Assembly: GCF_900107995.1 (NCBI RefSeq)
Contig: NZ_FNUM01000006.1
Location: forward strand, 124,001-188,000
Length of the DNA: 64,000 nt
Direction: 5' to 3'
From: Alcanivorax sp. DSM 26293
GTDB lineage: Bacteria > Pseudomonadota > Gammaproteobacteria > Pseudomonadales > Alcanivoracaceae
Shown: positions 7,800 through 23,743 of the stretch, in pieces
Position numbering within the stretch: position 1 is the stretch's first letter
Layout: each line of letters starts with the position of its first letter
Position numbers and translations under genes: made by a program
The notes under the pieces: model-generated
What the model saw: the letters and a program-made list of their open reading frames with translations, nothing else
Told to the model about the DNA's origin: nothing
Database searches by the model: none

Positions 7800-7862
7800 C
7801 GGGACACGAGTTGAAAGAAGCGCAACGCAAGCTTGGCCTTGTCTTTCGAAACTTGCCTCCCG
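7800..7862. repeat. Intergenic palindromic repeat, family A copy 2 (diverged)
   Basis: Outer arms CGGGA (7800-7804) and TCCCG (7858-7862), inner GTTGAAAGA and TCTTTCGAAAC. The core GAAGCGCAACGCAAGCTTGG aligns with GAAGAGCAACCCGGGTTTTA of the copy near 51.7 kb. A further arm pair, GGCGCGC near 7753 and GCGCGCC near 7783, lies just outside. It sits between the thioesterase and hemE stops, which face each other. Confidence 0.55.
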
Positions 7863-7904
7863 GAAGCCGGGGGTTCGCTTTGCAGCTCGTCGCTTACCGC
7901 CTTG

Positions 7905-8966
7905 TTATTTCCTGCTGAATTCCTGCACAGCGTCAATAAAGACGCCGGCATGGGACGGATCCACCTGCGGGGTAATACCGTGCCCCAGATTGAAAATATG
8001 GCCCGGGTGGTCACCAAAATCCTCAAGAATTCGCTTCACTTCCGCACGGATCGCATCCGGGGAAGCGTATAGCACCGCCGGGTCCATATTGCCCTGCAAG
8101 GCCACCTTGTGGCCGACACGACGGCGGGCTTCACCGATGTTGATGGTCCAGTCCAGTCCCAGGGCATCACAGCCGCTCGCTGCCATGGATTCCAGCCACA
8201 GGCCGCCGTTCTTGGTAAACAGGATCACCGGCACCTTGCGGCCTTCGTGATCGCGGATCAGGCCGTCAACGATCTGCTGCATGTATTTCAGGGAAAACTG
8301 CTGGTAGGCCTCCGCGGACAGGGCGCCGCCCCAGGTGTCAAAGATCTGTACTGCCTGCGCACCATGACGAATCTGGGCGTTGAGATAGGAGGTCACCGAC
8401 TGTGCCAGCTTGTCCAGCAGGGCGTGAGCCAACTCTGGCTGGCTGTAGACCATACCCTTGAGATGGCGAAAGTCCTTGCTGGAGCCACCCTCGACCATAT
8501 AGGTGGCCAGGGTCCAGGGGCTGCCGGAAAAGCCGATCAGGGGAACCCGGCCATTGAGCGCGCCACGAATGGTACTCACCGCCTTCATCACATAACCCAG
8601 GTCGCTTTCCGCATCCGGGATTGGCAACGCCGCCACGTCTTCCTCTGTACGCACGACCTTGCGGAATTTCGGCCCTTCGCCGGTCTCGAAATACAGCCCC
8701 AAGCCCATGGCATCGGGGATAGTCAGGATATCCGAGAACAGAATCGCGGCATCCAGCGGGTACCGCTCCAGTGGCTGCAGGGTGACCTCGCAGGCCAGAT
8801 CCGCGTTCTGGCACAGATCCATGAACGAGCCGGCATGCTCGCGACTGGCCCGGTATTCCGGCAAATAACGCCCGGCCTGGCGCATCATCCACACCGGTGT
8901 CTGATCAACGGGTTCACGGTTCAGAGCACGCAGAAAACGGTCGTTTTGGAGGGGTGCGAAAGTCAT
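7905..8966 (-). CDS. hemE: Uroporphyrinogen decarboxylase HemE
   Basis: Converts uroporphyrinogen III to coproporphyrinogen III in haem synthesis, in the cytosol, without cofactor. 353 residues, normal length. Signatures: the N-terminal [12 protein letters not shown], which carries the substrate-binding arginines, and [17 protein letters not shown] in the middle; the conserved Asp lies in [14 protein letters not shown] use ATG 8966 (product [11 protein letters not shown]); an upstream in-frame start at 9020 would add 18 residues not typical of the family. It follows gltBD on the same strand after a terminator, so it is probably transcribed separately. Confidence 0.98.
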   Translation of the reverse strand: MTFAPLQNDRFLRALNREPVDQTPVWMMRQAGRYLPEYRASREHAGSFMDLCQNADLACEVTLQPLERYPLDAAILFSDILTIPDAMGLGLYFETGEGPKFRKVVRTEEDVAALPIPDAESDLGYVMKAVSTIRGALNGRVPLIGFSGSPWTLATYMVEGGSSKDFRHLKGMVYSQPELAHALLDKLAQSVTSYLNAQIRHGAQAVQIFDTWGGALSAEAYQQFSLKYMQQIVDGLIRDHEGRKVPVILFTKNGGLWLESMAASGCDALGLDWTINIGEARRRVGHKVALQGNMDPAVLYASPDAIRAEVKRILEDFGDHPGHIFNLGHGITPQVDPSHAGVFIDAVQEFSRK

Positions 8967-8978
8967 TATTGATCCTAT

Positions 8979-9007
8979 CGGTCTGACATCGGACGCCTGA
9001 CGCCGGT
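8979..9007. repeat. Short repeat, family B copy 1
   Basis: GGTCTGACATCGGACGCC followed by TGACGCCGG. Its reverse complement aligns with the copy at 9099-9127 (shared CCGGCGTCAG at one end and a TCAGACC/CTGACC end). The two lie in opposite orientation on either side of the gltD terminator, upstream of hemE. Confidence 0.5.
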
Positions 9008-9073
9008 CGCCCTGAAACACATTACAGAACCCCGCACTTTACCCTATTCCGGGCTCTGTGCGCATAACAAAAA

Positions 9074-9090
9074 GGCCCGCAATGCGGGCC
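9074..9090 (-). terminator. Terminator of gltBD (bidirectional form)
   Basis: GGCCCGC (9074-9080), loop AAT, GCGGGCC (9084-9090), with A-run before and T-run after on the plus strand. On the minus strand the hairpin is followed by a T-run, as expected for the end of gltBD, whose stop is at 9130. Confidence 0.9.
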
Positions 9091-9098
9091 TTTTGCAT

Positions 9099-9127
9099 CC
9101 GGCGTCAGACATCAGATGCCTGACCGG
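9099..9127. repeat. Short repeat, family B copy 2
   Basis: CCGGCGTCAGACATCAGATG followed by CCTGACCGG; inverted partner of the copy at 8979-9007 and related to the palindrome at 34947-34983. It lies between the gltD stop and its terminator. Confidence 0.5.
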
Positions 9128-9129
9128 AT

Positions 9130-15026
<5,897 letters not shown>

Positions 15027-15108
15027 CAAAACCTTTCCTCTTGAAATTCAGAGACTTACAGAAGGCGAATGGCGTCAGGATAGTGGTGACGGCAAAAAAG
15101 GGATATGC

Positions 15109-15137
15109 ATTCTACACATTGCGCCCTTGGGCGACAA
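15109..15137 (-). promoter_or_regulatory. Sigma-70 promoter candidate for gltBD
   Basis: On the minus strand: TTGTCG (-35, 15132-15137), 17 bases, TAGAAT (-10, 15109-15114), about 80 bases before the gltB ATG. Matches are 4 of 6 and 5 of 6. The -35 directly abuts one arm of an inverted repeat. Confidence 0.55.
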
Positions 15138-15158
15138 ATTGAACAGTCACCCAAGGGC
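15123..15158. other. Perfect 9-base inverted repeat between damX and gltB
   Basis: GCCCTTGGG (15123-15131) and CCCAAGGGC (15150-15158), 18-base loop. A T-rich tract follows only on the plus strand, where no gene ends, so a terminator role for damX is doubtful. One arm falls in the spacer and touches the -35 of the gltB promoter candidate, so it may be an operator. Confidence 0.5.
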
Positions 15159-15169
15159 CATTTTTGTTT

Positions 15170-16768
15170 TCAGAGCTCGCTGCGAATGTCGGCCATCTTG
15201 CGGGGAAAAGGCCCCGCTGAGCGCAACTTTGCAGGCAACGTCGACTTTGCATCCAGGGCAGCCTGACGGCTGGAATAGTCCCCTGAGAGCACCAGATAGA
15301 CGGATTTCCCGTTCCGCTCAGCCCGATAATAGGCCCCTTTGCGCTCCAGCTGATCCAGCACCCCACGGGCGCTGGCCTCCTGACTGGTGACCGTAATCTG
15401 CAGAAACCAGCGGCTGTCGTCCAAGGTCGCCAGCCAGTCTTCCCGCTGATAGCCCAGCTCCGCATCCAGCCCACTGAGGGCCGGCTCACTGGCAGGCACC
15501 GTATCCGGCTGATCAGGCTCTTGCGCAGACACCGGCTGCGTTTCTGGCCCCTCCGCAGGCTCAGATTCCTGAGCTGCCGGCTCCTGTGTCATTGCCACCT
15601 CAGGCTCCTCACGAGCAGGGGCGGATTGCATGACCGGGTCCGTCACCGGCGTCAGGGACACATTGGCCGCTTCCTCATTGGCTTCCGGCTCGGACTCTGG
15701 TGACTGACGTTCCGGCAGGTCCTCCAATCTCGCCACCGGCTCCATGGAGGAGGCCAACGGACGTGTGGGCGCATCGTCTGCGCCACTGGCATCAGCATCT
15801 GCCGTGGCGGGCTGCTCGGGCACCGGCAAGGCAAGCTCACGAGATTGCCCTTGGCCCTCGCCGTCATCATTGCCACCTGAGAAAACCGACCAGACGATCG
15901 CCACCACAACGAGCAGGCCAACAGCCGCTGCCACATGACGCCATGGCGGCGTCACCGCGGCGCGACGATCCTGCCCCTCTTCCGGACTGTCCCGGTCATC
16001 AAACTCCGTATCGTCTTCATCCTCGACGTCCACTGCCGATGAGGAAAAGGACAGCTCTTCCTGGGAATCGTCATCCGCCGGGCGGGACGCGAAGGCAGCA
16101 GCAGGCTCGACACCGGCTTCTTCTTCACGAGAGGCGGACATCATCATTGGCGCCCCCGCATCCTGGCTGCGCAGCAGCTCCAGAAGGCGGGCGATATTGC
16201 CATCACTGTCATGGCGCAAGCGGTCAGCCTCGTCCGCCTCCAACTCAATTCCGAGCACGAACCAGGCAAAATCCTGAATGTCATCAGCAACCAGGGAGGG
16301 CAGATCAAGCACATCATCCAGCGCCAGATCCGCGCTCTTGAGTTTTTCCACCGTGCCCGGCAGCCCCCCGAACACATAACCCAGGCGGGCGCCCAGCTTC
16401 TGCTTCAGGGCAGCCATGGTAGCGACAGCGTCGTCCTGCAGATCCTCACTGTTGTCGACCACCACCAGGATGCGGCCGTCGGCCAGAGCCTCGCGAAGCT
16501 TGTCAGGAAGTGCCGCCCTGTCGATATCGAAATGCCGCAGCAAAGACTCAATGACCACGTTGGCATTGTGCTCCGCCCCGCCGTCGATCCGCACAATTTC
16601 CATATCGCCAAGCAACGCCATCACCGTATGGCCAAGCAACGTAGAGACACCGCTACCGCTATCGCCTTCCAGTGCCACCACGGAACCCAGTCCGGCATGG
16701 GCAGTCAGCGCATCCAGATAATCGCCACGGGATGCACCACTGAAAAAACGGTCGTCATCATGTTCCAC
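15170..16768 (-). CDS. damX: DamX-like SPOR protein with degenerate AAA ATPase domain
   Basis: Cell-division/envelope protein of the DamX type as encoded after aroB in Pseudomonas. 532 residues from GTG 16768 (GGAGG six bases upstream, overlapping the aroB stop by 11 bases). Layout: ExeA-like ATPase domain (about 10-210), acidic linker, one membrane helix (about 278-297), a long Pro/Glu/Ala-rich periplasmic linker, and a C-terminal SPOR domain (about 452-532) that should bind denuded septal peptidoglycan. The Walker A region reads GDSGSGVST (35-43): Val replaces the essential Lys. Walker B is VVVDN (D105) without the usual Glu. ATP hydrolysis is therefore unlikely. Last gene of the pilMNOPQ-aroKB block. 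Confidence 0.85.
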   Translation of the reverse strand: MEHDDDRFFSGASRGDYLDALTAHAGLGSVVALEGDSGSGVSTLLGHTVMALLGDMEIVRIDGGAEHNANVVIESLLRHFDIDRAALPDKLREALADGRILVVVDNSEDLQDDAVATMAALKQKLGARLGYVFGGLPGTVEKLKSADLALDDVLDLPSLVADDIQDFAWFVLGIELEADEADRLRHDSDGNIARLLELLRSQDAGAPMMMSASREEEAGVEPAAAFASRPADDDSQEELSFSSSAVDVEDEDDTEFDDRDSPEEGQDRRAAVTPPWRHVAAAVGLLVVVAIVWSVFSGGNDDGEGQGQSRELALPVPEQPATADADASGADDAPTRPLASSMEPVARLEDLPERQSPESEPEANEEAANVSLTPVTDPVMQSAPAREEPEVAMTQEPAAQESEPAEGPETQPVSAQEPDQPDTVPASEPALSGLDAELGYQREDWLATLDDSRWFLQITVTSQEASARGVLDQLERKGAYYRAERNGKSVYLVLSGDYSSRQAALDAKSTLPAKLRSAGPFPRKMADIRSEL

Positions 16769-17837
16769 AAAAAGCCTCCAGTGTCTGGCGTAATGCCCCA
16801 GCATCATAGTCTGCCGTGACCACAGCCTCACCCAGCTGTCGCAGCAACACAAGACGAAGCTGGCCGTTTTGTACTTTCTTGTCCAGCGACATCAGATCCA
16901 TGAACTGATCCGGCGTCATCCCGGCAGGCGTTGCCACCGGCAACTGCCATTGTGCCAGCACATCGGCCAGCCCGGCCTCCAAACCCGCGTCTACCCAGCC
17001 CAGCCTGACCGACATATTCACTGCCATGAGCATGCCGACCGCGACTGCCTCTCCGTGCAACCACTTACTGTAACCCGTGGCCGTCTCAATAGCGTGACCA
17101 AAGGTATGACCCAGATTGAGCAAGGCACGGTTACCCTGCTCGGTTTCATCATCAGCCACCACCTGAGCCTTGTTATCGCAACTGCGATAGATCGCTTCAG
17201 ACAATGCCTCTGTGTCTCTGGACAACAGCCTTTCGTTGTTGGTTTCCAGCCAATGGTAAAAATCCGGGTCGCGAATCAGGCCATACTTGATCACTTCCGC
17301 ATAGCCAGCGGCCAGCTCACGCTGCGGCAGGGAGGCCAGAACATCCGTGTCGATCAACACCAGGCGCGGCTGGTGAAACGCACCAATCATGTTCTTTCCA
17401 CGGGGATGATTGACGGCGGTCTTGCCACCAACAGACGAATCCACCTGGGCAAGCAACGTCGTCGGCACCTGAATAAAGTCCACCCCACGCTGATAACAGG
17501 CGGCAGCGAACCCCACCATATCGCCAATCACGCCGCCGCCGAGAGCAACAAGCGTGGTCGTGCGCGAGTGGCGCTTGGCCATCAACGCATCGAAAATGCT
17601 TTCCAGCGTTTCCAGCGTCTTGAACGCCTCACCATCCGGCAGGACCAGGGTATCGCACTGACATCCCGAAAAATGCGGGGTCAGTCGCTCCAGATAAAGA
17701 GGGGCAATGGTCTCGTTGGTAACGATCATCACCTGATTGCCGCGCACCTGCTCGGCAAGGGGGAAGGTGTCGAGCAAGCCGGCACCGATGTGAATCGGGT
17801 AACTACGCTCGGCCAGGGCCACCTGAAGTGTTCGCAT
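16758..17837 (-). CDS. aroB: 3-dehydroquinate synthase AroB
   Basis: Second enzyme of the shikimate pathway: converts DAHP to 3-dehydroquinate, using NAD and a divalent metal, in the cytosol. 359 residues from ATG 17837 (GGAG upstream), normal length. Signatures: [21 protein letters not shown] (NAD region), [20 protein letters not shown] (active site) and [11 protein letters not shown], which supplies metal-binding His. It overlaps damX by 11 bases and lies 143 bases after aroK. Confidence 0.98.
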   Translation of the reverse strand: MRTLQVALAERSYPIHIGAGLLDTFPLAEQVRGNQVMIVTNETIAPLYLERLTPHFSGCQCDTLVLPDGEAFKTLETLESIFDALMAKRHSRTTTLVALGGGVIGDMVGFAAACYQRGVDFIQVPTTLLAQVDSSVGGKTAVNHPRGKNMIGAFHQPRLVLIDTDVLASLPQRELAAGYAEVIKYGLIRDPDFYHWLETNNERLLSRDTEALSEAIYRSCDNKAQVVADDETEQGNRALLNLGHTFGHAIETATGYSKWLHGEAVAVGMLMAVNMSVRLGWVDAGLEAGLADVLAQWQLPVATPAGMTPDQFMDLMSLDKKVQNGQLRLVLLRQLGEAVVTADYDAGALRQTLEAFCGT

Positions 17838-17980
17838 TGGATCTCCGACAGACATTGGGATGGTAGGCAATGGCAAGAGAGAAGCATCGGCAACTGCCAG
17901 ACAAAACGATGCGCCACATCGCCGAGGGCCACTCAGTCAGCGCCGTTCATTCGGTGCAACAATCGCCTGCCAAGGCCATA

Positions 17981-18511
17981 TTATCCTTGTCGGTGAGACG
18001 CCAAACAAGCCAGCACGTCATCCGCCACCTTTTTCAGGTTACCGGAGGCCGTAGACACCAAGTGATGAGACACCTGTCGATAAAGAGGATCCCGCTCGGC
18101 GAACAGCGCTTCAAGTTTAGCGCGCGGGTCTGCGGTTTGCAGGAGGGGGCGATTCTTGTCGTTTCGGGTGCGGGCAAGCTGAACGTCAACAGGGGTCCAC
18201 AGATAGACCACACAGCCGCGCTCATGGAGCATATCCCTGTTCGCTGGCGTCACCACAACGCCACCCCCAGTCGCCAACACAATACCATCCTGGCGAGTCA
18301 GCTCATCAATAGCCTCTTGCTCGCGACGGCGAAAACCGGCCTCGCCTTCCATATCGAAGATCCACGGGATATCCGCCCCCGTCTTCTCCTCAATAACCCG
18401 ATCAGAATCGAAGAAGGGATAGTCCAGTATCTGGGAAAGGTGGCGCCCCAGGGTGCTTTTCCCAGCACCCATGGGGCCAACCAGTATTAGAGAGGGATTC
18501 GTCTTGGTCAC
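17981..18511 (-). CDS. aroK: Shikimate kinase AroK
   Basis: Phosphorylates shikimate with ATP. 176 residues. P-loop GPMGAGKST (12-20), DSDRVIEEKTG (substrate Asp), FRRREQEAI and GGGVV (substrate and core) and NRPLL of the lid are all present. The start is GTG, sharing GTGA with the pilQ stop, so it is translationally coupled to the pilus operon as in Pseudomonas. Confidence 0.97.
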   Translation of the reverse strand: MTKTNPSLILVGPMGAGKSTLGRHLSQILDYPFFDSDRVIEEKTGADIPWIFDMEGEAGFRRREQEAIDELTRQDGIVLATGGGVVVTPANRDMLHERGCVVYLWTPVDVQLARTRNDKNRPLLQTADPRAKLEALFAERDPLYRQVSHHLVSTASGNLKKVADDVLACLASHRQG

Positions 18512-20676
18512 CGATTTGCCAAAGCATCCTTCATCAGGCGGGGAGTGATGAAGATCAGGAGTTCCTGCTTGTTATCACGCTTGATGGTTTTCTTGAACAA
18601 GTTGCCAATCCACGGCAAGTCACCCAGGAAGGGAGTCTTGGTCACGGAATTGATCTTTTCTTGCTGGAAAATACCACCAAGCACGACAGTCTCTCCATCA
18701 TTCACCAGAACAGAGGTTTCAACACGGTTGGTGTTGATGGCAGCAGAACCTTCCGCGTTGAAAGAATCGTTATTCACCTTCAGCTCCATGATGATATTAC
18801 CATCCGGAGTGATGTGTGGCGTCACCTCCAACTTGAGTTCCGCCTCCACAAAATCAATGGCAGTTGCACCAGAAGCAGTGGCGATCTCGAAAGGCACCTG
18901 CTGCCCGGAGGCAATAATTGCAGGCTGCTGATCGGCGGTAAGAACCTTGGGAGTCGCAACCAGCTCACCATGCCCCTCAGCCTCCAGGGCGGACAATTCC
19001 AGCTCAATCAGACCAGATGTCAAGGACGTGAAACCAATGGCAAACCGGGAGGCATCCGCAGAATCCACACCCAAATCCACGATCAAATCATCGCCATTCT
19101 CAATATCTTCGAACTCAAAATCATCTGGCCCGAAATCCACATCATCGGGATCAATAGCCGGAGTTGCCTGAGCAACTGTAGAATCCACATTGGTTGCATG
19201 CAGGTTTCTCAGCGATTGGAGCCGACCGGAAAAGCCAAAGGTCTTTTTATCCTGCAGCATTGATTCGGTATTGAAACCCAATCCGCCCCAACGCACACCG
19301 AATTCGTCAGCAATATTATTGCTTGCGACGACAACACGAGCCTCAATCAGTACCTGCCGAACAGGAACATCCAGGGTATCAATCAAGTCCCTGACTTCCT
19401 GCAATTTCGCCTGTGTATCCTGAATAATCAGCGTATTCGTTCTCTGATCCACGACCACGGAACCACGAGCAGATACCAGCGCCTCACCTTTGCCACCAGC
19501 ATTACTGATCAAGGCTTTCATATCGGTGGCATTCGCGTAATTGATATTAATAAACTGAGTACGAAGGGGCGCCAGGGCCTCAATTTTCTTCTGGCTTTCC
19601 AGTTCCAGTTGTTCCCGCGCAGCGATTTCATCGGCAGGCGCCACCAGCAAGACATTGCCCACCTGACGCTTATCCAGACCTTTGGTCTTCAGAATCAGCT
19701 CCAGAGCCTGATCCCAAGGAACGTTCTGCAGCCGAAGGGTAATTCGGCCATCAACCGTATCTGACGCAACGAGATTCAACCCTGTGAAGTCAGCGATCAG
19801 CTGCAAAACCGACCGCACCTCGATATCCTGAAAATTCAGAGACAGCTTCTCACCGGTGTATTCAAAGGCATCCTTGTTTTTGCGTTCAGCCTCTGCACGG
19901 GTAATGGGCTTAACATTGATGCTGAACTGATTGTCCGCCTGATACGCCAGATACTCCCAGGTACCGGTTGGCTCAATGGTAACAACGACGCTGTCATCGC
20001 TACTCTTCGTGTCCACAACTCGGACTGGTGTGGCAAAATCAGTGACATCCAGTTTTCTGACCAATTCATTGGCAACACCAGCGCCAACGAATTTGGCAAC
20101 AATTCTTCCACCCTCTTCTTTCACATCGACAGGTATGGAGGCTTTGGAAAGCCCAACAATAACCCGACCTTCGCCGCTATCGCCGCGTCTGAAGTCAACA
20201 CTCTCTACAGAAGCATCATCGTCAGCCGCTACGTCACTGGTCTGGCCGGAAGCCGGCTCCCGTTGCTCATCGCCCAGCAATACAACAAGGTCATTCCCTT
20301 CAACCCGGGTTGAGTACCCTGTCAACGAGTCCAGATTAAAAATAAGCCGGGTTCTGTCCTTTGCCTCGACGATGGTGACACTGCGGGCATTGCCCGTTCC
20401 AAGGTTCTTTTGTTTTTCCGCAATTTCACTATCAGCCCCAACAAGGTCCAACGCGATTCTGGCGGGTTTTTCGATGCTGTAACCTTTTGCCTCGGGCACA
20501 CCACCATCAAACTTCAGGCGGACTTCCATGCCATCGCCGGACAGAGAATTCGCTTCAATGGACGTGAGAGTGTCCGCGGCTGCGAAAGAGCTGCAGACTG
20601 ACAAAACCCCCATAGCGAGAAAGCCCGCCAAGCGCCGGGAGAAGCTCATTTTTGTTGTCAATTTTTTGATATTCAT
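18508..20676 (-). CDS. pilQ: Type IV pilus secretin PilQ
   Basis: Outer-membrane secretin through which the type IV pilus passes. 722 residues. A signal peptide ends near AAADT, followed by AMIN-type peptidoglycan-binding regions (about 35-280), an STN/N0 domain starting FEYTGEKLSLNFQDIEVRSVLQLIADFTGLN, an N1 domain, and the C-terminal secretin domain (about 430-715) with VLVNDGETVVLGGIFQ and VTKTPFLGDLPWIGNLFK, which are classic secretin signatures. An acidic insert (DPDDVDFGPDDFEFEDIENGDD in part) interrupts the secretin domain. It follows pilP by 20 bases. Confidence 0.97.
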   Translation of the reverse strand: MNIKKLTTKMSFSRRLAGFLAMGVLSVCSSFAAADTLTSIEANSLSGDGMEVRLKFDGGVPEAKGYSIEKPARIALDLVGADSEIAEKQKNLGTGNARSVTIVEAKDRTRLIFNLDSLTGYSTRVEGNDLVVLLGDEQREPASGQTSDVAADDDASVESVDFRRGDSGEGRVIVGLSKASIPVDVKEEGGRIVAKFVGAGVANELVRKLDVTDFATPVRVVDTKSSDDSVVVTIEPTGTWEYLAYQADNQFSINVKPITRAEAERKNKDAFEYTGEKLSLNFQDIEVRSVLQLIADFTGLNLVASDTVDGRITLRLQNVPWDQALELILKTKGLDKRQVGNVLLVAPADEIAAREQLELESQKKIEALAPLRTQFININYANATDMKALISNAGGKGEALVSARGSVVVDQRTNTLIIQDTQAKLQEVRDLIDTLDVPVRQVLIEARVVVASNNIADEFGVRWGGLGFNTESMLQDKKTFGFSGRLQSLRNLHATNVDSTVAQATPAIDPDDVDFGPDDFEFEDIENGDDLIVDLGVDSADASRFAIGFTSLTSGLIELELSALEAEGHGELVATPKVLTADQQPAIIASGQQVPFEIATASGATAIDFVEAELKLEVTPHITPDGNIIMELKVNNDSFNAEGSAAINTNRVETSVLVNDGETVVLGGIFQQEKINSVTKTPFLGDLPWIGNLFKKTIKRDNKQELLIFITPRLMKDALANR

Positions 20677-20696
20677 AACTGGATCCCCAGCAACTG

Positions 20697-21230
20697 TTAT
20701 TCTGAAATGGCGACGTTACTAGAACGCTCGACCCAGCCATCACGACCATCTGGCACGATTTCTATAAGGCTAACCCTGCTTTCGGAAACATCCTTCACCA
20801 AGCCAAAGTTTTTCCCCATGTAGCTCCCTGGCTTGACTCGGGTAACCGCACCGGATGGATCAGCTATCAGCGCCTGAAGTGATTCTCCCGGCTTGGTAAT
20901 CGTACCTACCATTTTCAATGCATCCAGAGCGAATCGCTCCAGGTACTCTTTTGGCCTACCCATGTCTGGCTCCACTTTCCGCCCATCAGGTACAGCCATG
21001 ATTTCTTGGTCGGAAGGTGCAGAAAATGGTGAACGAAGCTGATGCGCACCATATGCATAGGTTGCAATTGGCTTGAACTCCGGCGGCGGCTCTATTCGCC
21101 CTCTTGGCCTCGCCTTTATTTCCTGCAACCGGGCCTCAAGCTCACCCAGGTTCGCCCCTGTTCCACACCCCGTCAAACCCAGAAGAAAAAGTATCGCAAC
21201 AGGAACCGCTGCATATTTTTTTGCCAACAT
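20697..21230 (-). CDS. pilP: Type IV pilus lipoprotein PilP
   Basis: Inner-membrane lipoprotein that links the PilN/PilO dimer to PilQ through its periplasmic HR domain. 177 residues from ATG 21230, preceded by AGGGGGCAGG and placed just after the pilO stop; longer forms would start inside pilO. Lipobox LTGC at about residue 22. The C-terminal half (YMGKNFGLVKDVSESRVSLIEIVPDG) is the beta-sandwich that binds the secretin. Operon order pilMNOPQ is intact. Confidence 0.95.
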   Translation of the reverse strand: MLAKKYAAVPVAILFLLGLTGCGTGANLGELEARLQEIKARPRGRIEPPPEFKPIATYAYGAHQLRSPFSAPSDQEIMAVPDGRKVEPDMGRPKEYLERFALDALKMVGTITKPGESLQALIADPSGAVTRVKPGSYMGKNFGLVKDVSESRVSLIEIVPDGRDGWVERSSNVAISE

Positions 21231-21240
21231 CACCTGCCCC

Positions 21241-21911
21241 CTATTTATTCTGACCACGAGCCGGTCCTGTACTTTGAGAACTGCCGTCCTGACTTGAATA
21301 ACGATACGTCTTGGCGGTGATATTCATATTCAGCAGGCCCAGGGCCTTGGCTTCTTTATCGGTAGGCCACTCAATCACAAAATCGTGGAGCGTCACAATT
21401 CGCGGCAAGGCTGCCACACCAGAAACGAAGGAGCCGAAACCATGATAATCGCCCAAGGCACTGATCTCGATGGGAAGTTCGGCATAAAACTCTTTTTCAG
21501 CCTCTTCCTTGAGTTCGATTTTCTCAAACTCCATCCCACTTCCCAGTCCGGTATGGGTAATATCCTCAAGCAAACCCGGGACTTCAGTGTCCTTTGGCAG
21601 CTGCTTCAGAAGCGCCCCGAAAGTTTGCTCCATTTCGACAAGCTGTGCCCGGAACTGATCAAGGTTGTGCGCCTCAAAAGCTTTATTCTCATAACTCTTG
21701 AGTAGCGACGCCTCTTCTCTTTGCTGTTGCTCCAGAGCAGCATTTAAATCCTTGATAACCAGGAAATAGCCCATCAAGAGCACGGCAATCAAAACGAGAA
21801 CTGCGGCACCCGCTTTTATTGGCGCAGGCCATCCCCCCACATTTTCAAAGTCGAGACTATTGAGCTCTTCGATCAGCTCTCGCATATCCATGTTTTTCAG
21901 CTCAGAGGCTT

Positions 21912-21915
<4 letters not shown>
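21241..21915 (-). CDS. pilO: Type IV pilus assembly protein PilO
   Basis: Bitopic inner-membrane protein that pairs with PilN to form the alignment complex. 224 residues: a short cytoplasmic tail, one membrane helix (about 31-52, VLVLIAVLLMGYFLVI), a coiled-coil segment (about 53-110) and a ferredoxin-like periplasmic domain containing FYAELPIEISALGDYHGFGSF, a PilO hallmark. The start overlaps the pilN stop (ATGA). Confidence 0.96.
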
Positions 21916-23563
<1,648 letters not shown>

Positions 23564-23590
23564 TTATTATTAAAGTGTTTTTTCTTGATA

Positions 23591-23619
23591 AAGATACACT
23601 TACAGGTTTTTTATGTCGA
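23591..23619 (-). promoter_or_regulatory. Sigma-70 promoter candidate for pilM operon
   Basis: Minus strand: TCGACA (-35, 23614-23619), 17 bases, TATCTT (-10, 23591-23596), 46 bases before the GTG of pilM. Matches 5 of 6 and 4 of 6 with ideal spacing. Confidence 0.5.
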
Positions 23620-23677
23620 ATCACTTTAGGTCTAGTAATAGCAGAACAGATATTAGATCACAACAACCTTTCCACCA

Positions 23678-23683
23678 TATAAT
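23678..23683 (+). promoter_or_regulatory. Consensus -10 for mrcA
   Basis: TATAAT at 23678-23683, 60 bases before the mrcA ATG. The -35 region is poor (TAGATC at 18 bases), so activation or another -35 is possible. Confidence 0.5.
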
Positions 23684-23743
23684 GACCCACTTCACGGGCC
23701 CACTAGGCCTTTCTACCGATCCCAGCCAGTAGTTGCCGAAAAC

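Noticed and set aside
8109-8972. 287-codon plus-strand frame opposite hemE
   Set aside because: Antisense shadow of an unambiguous hemE.
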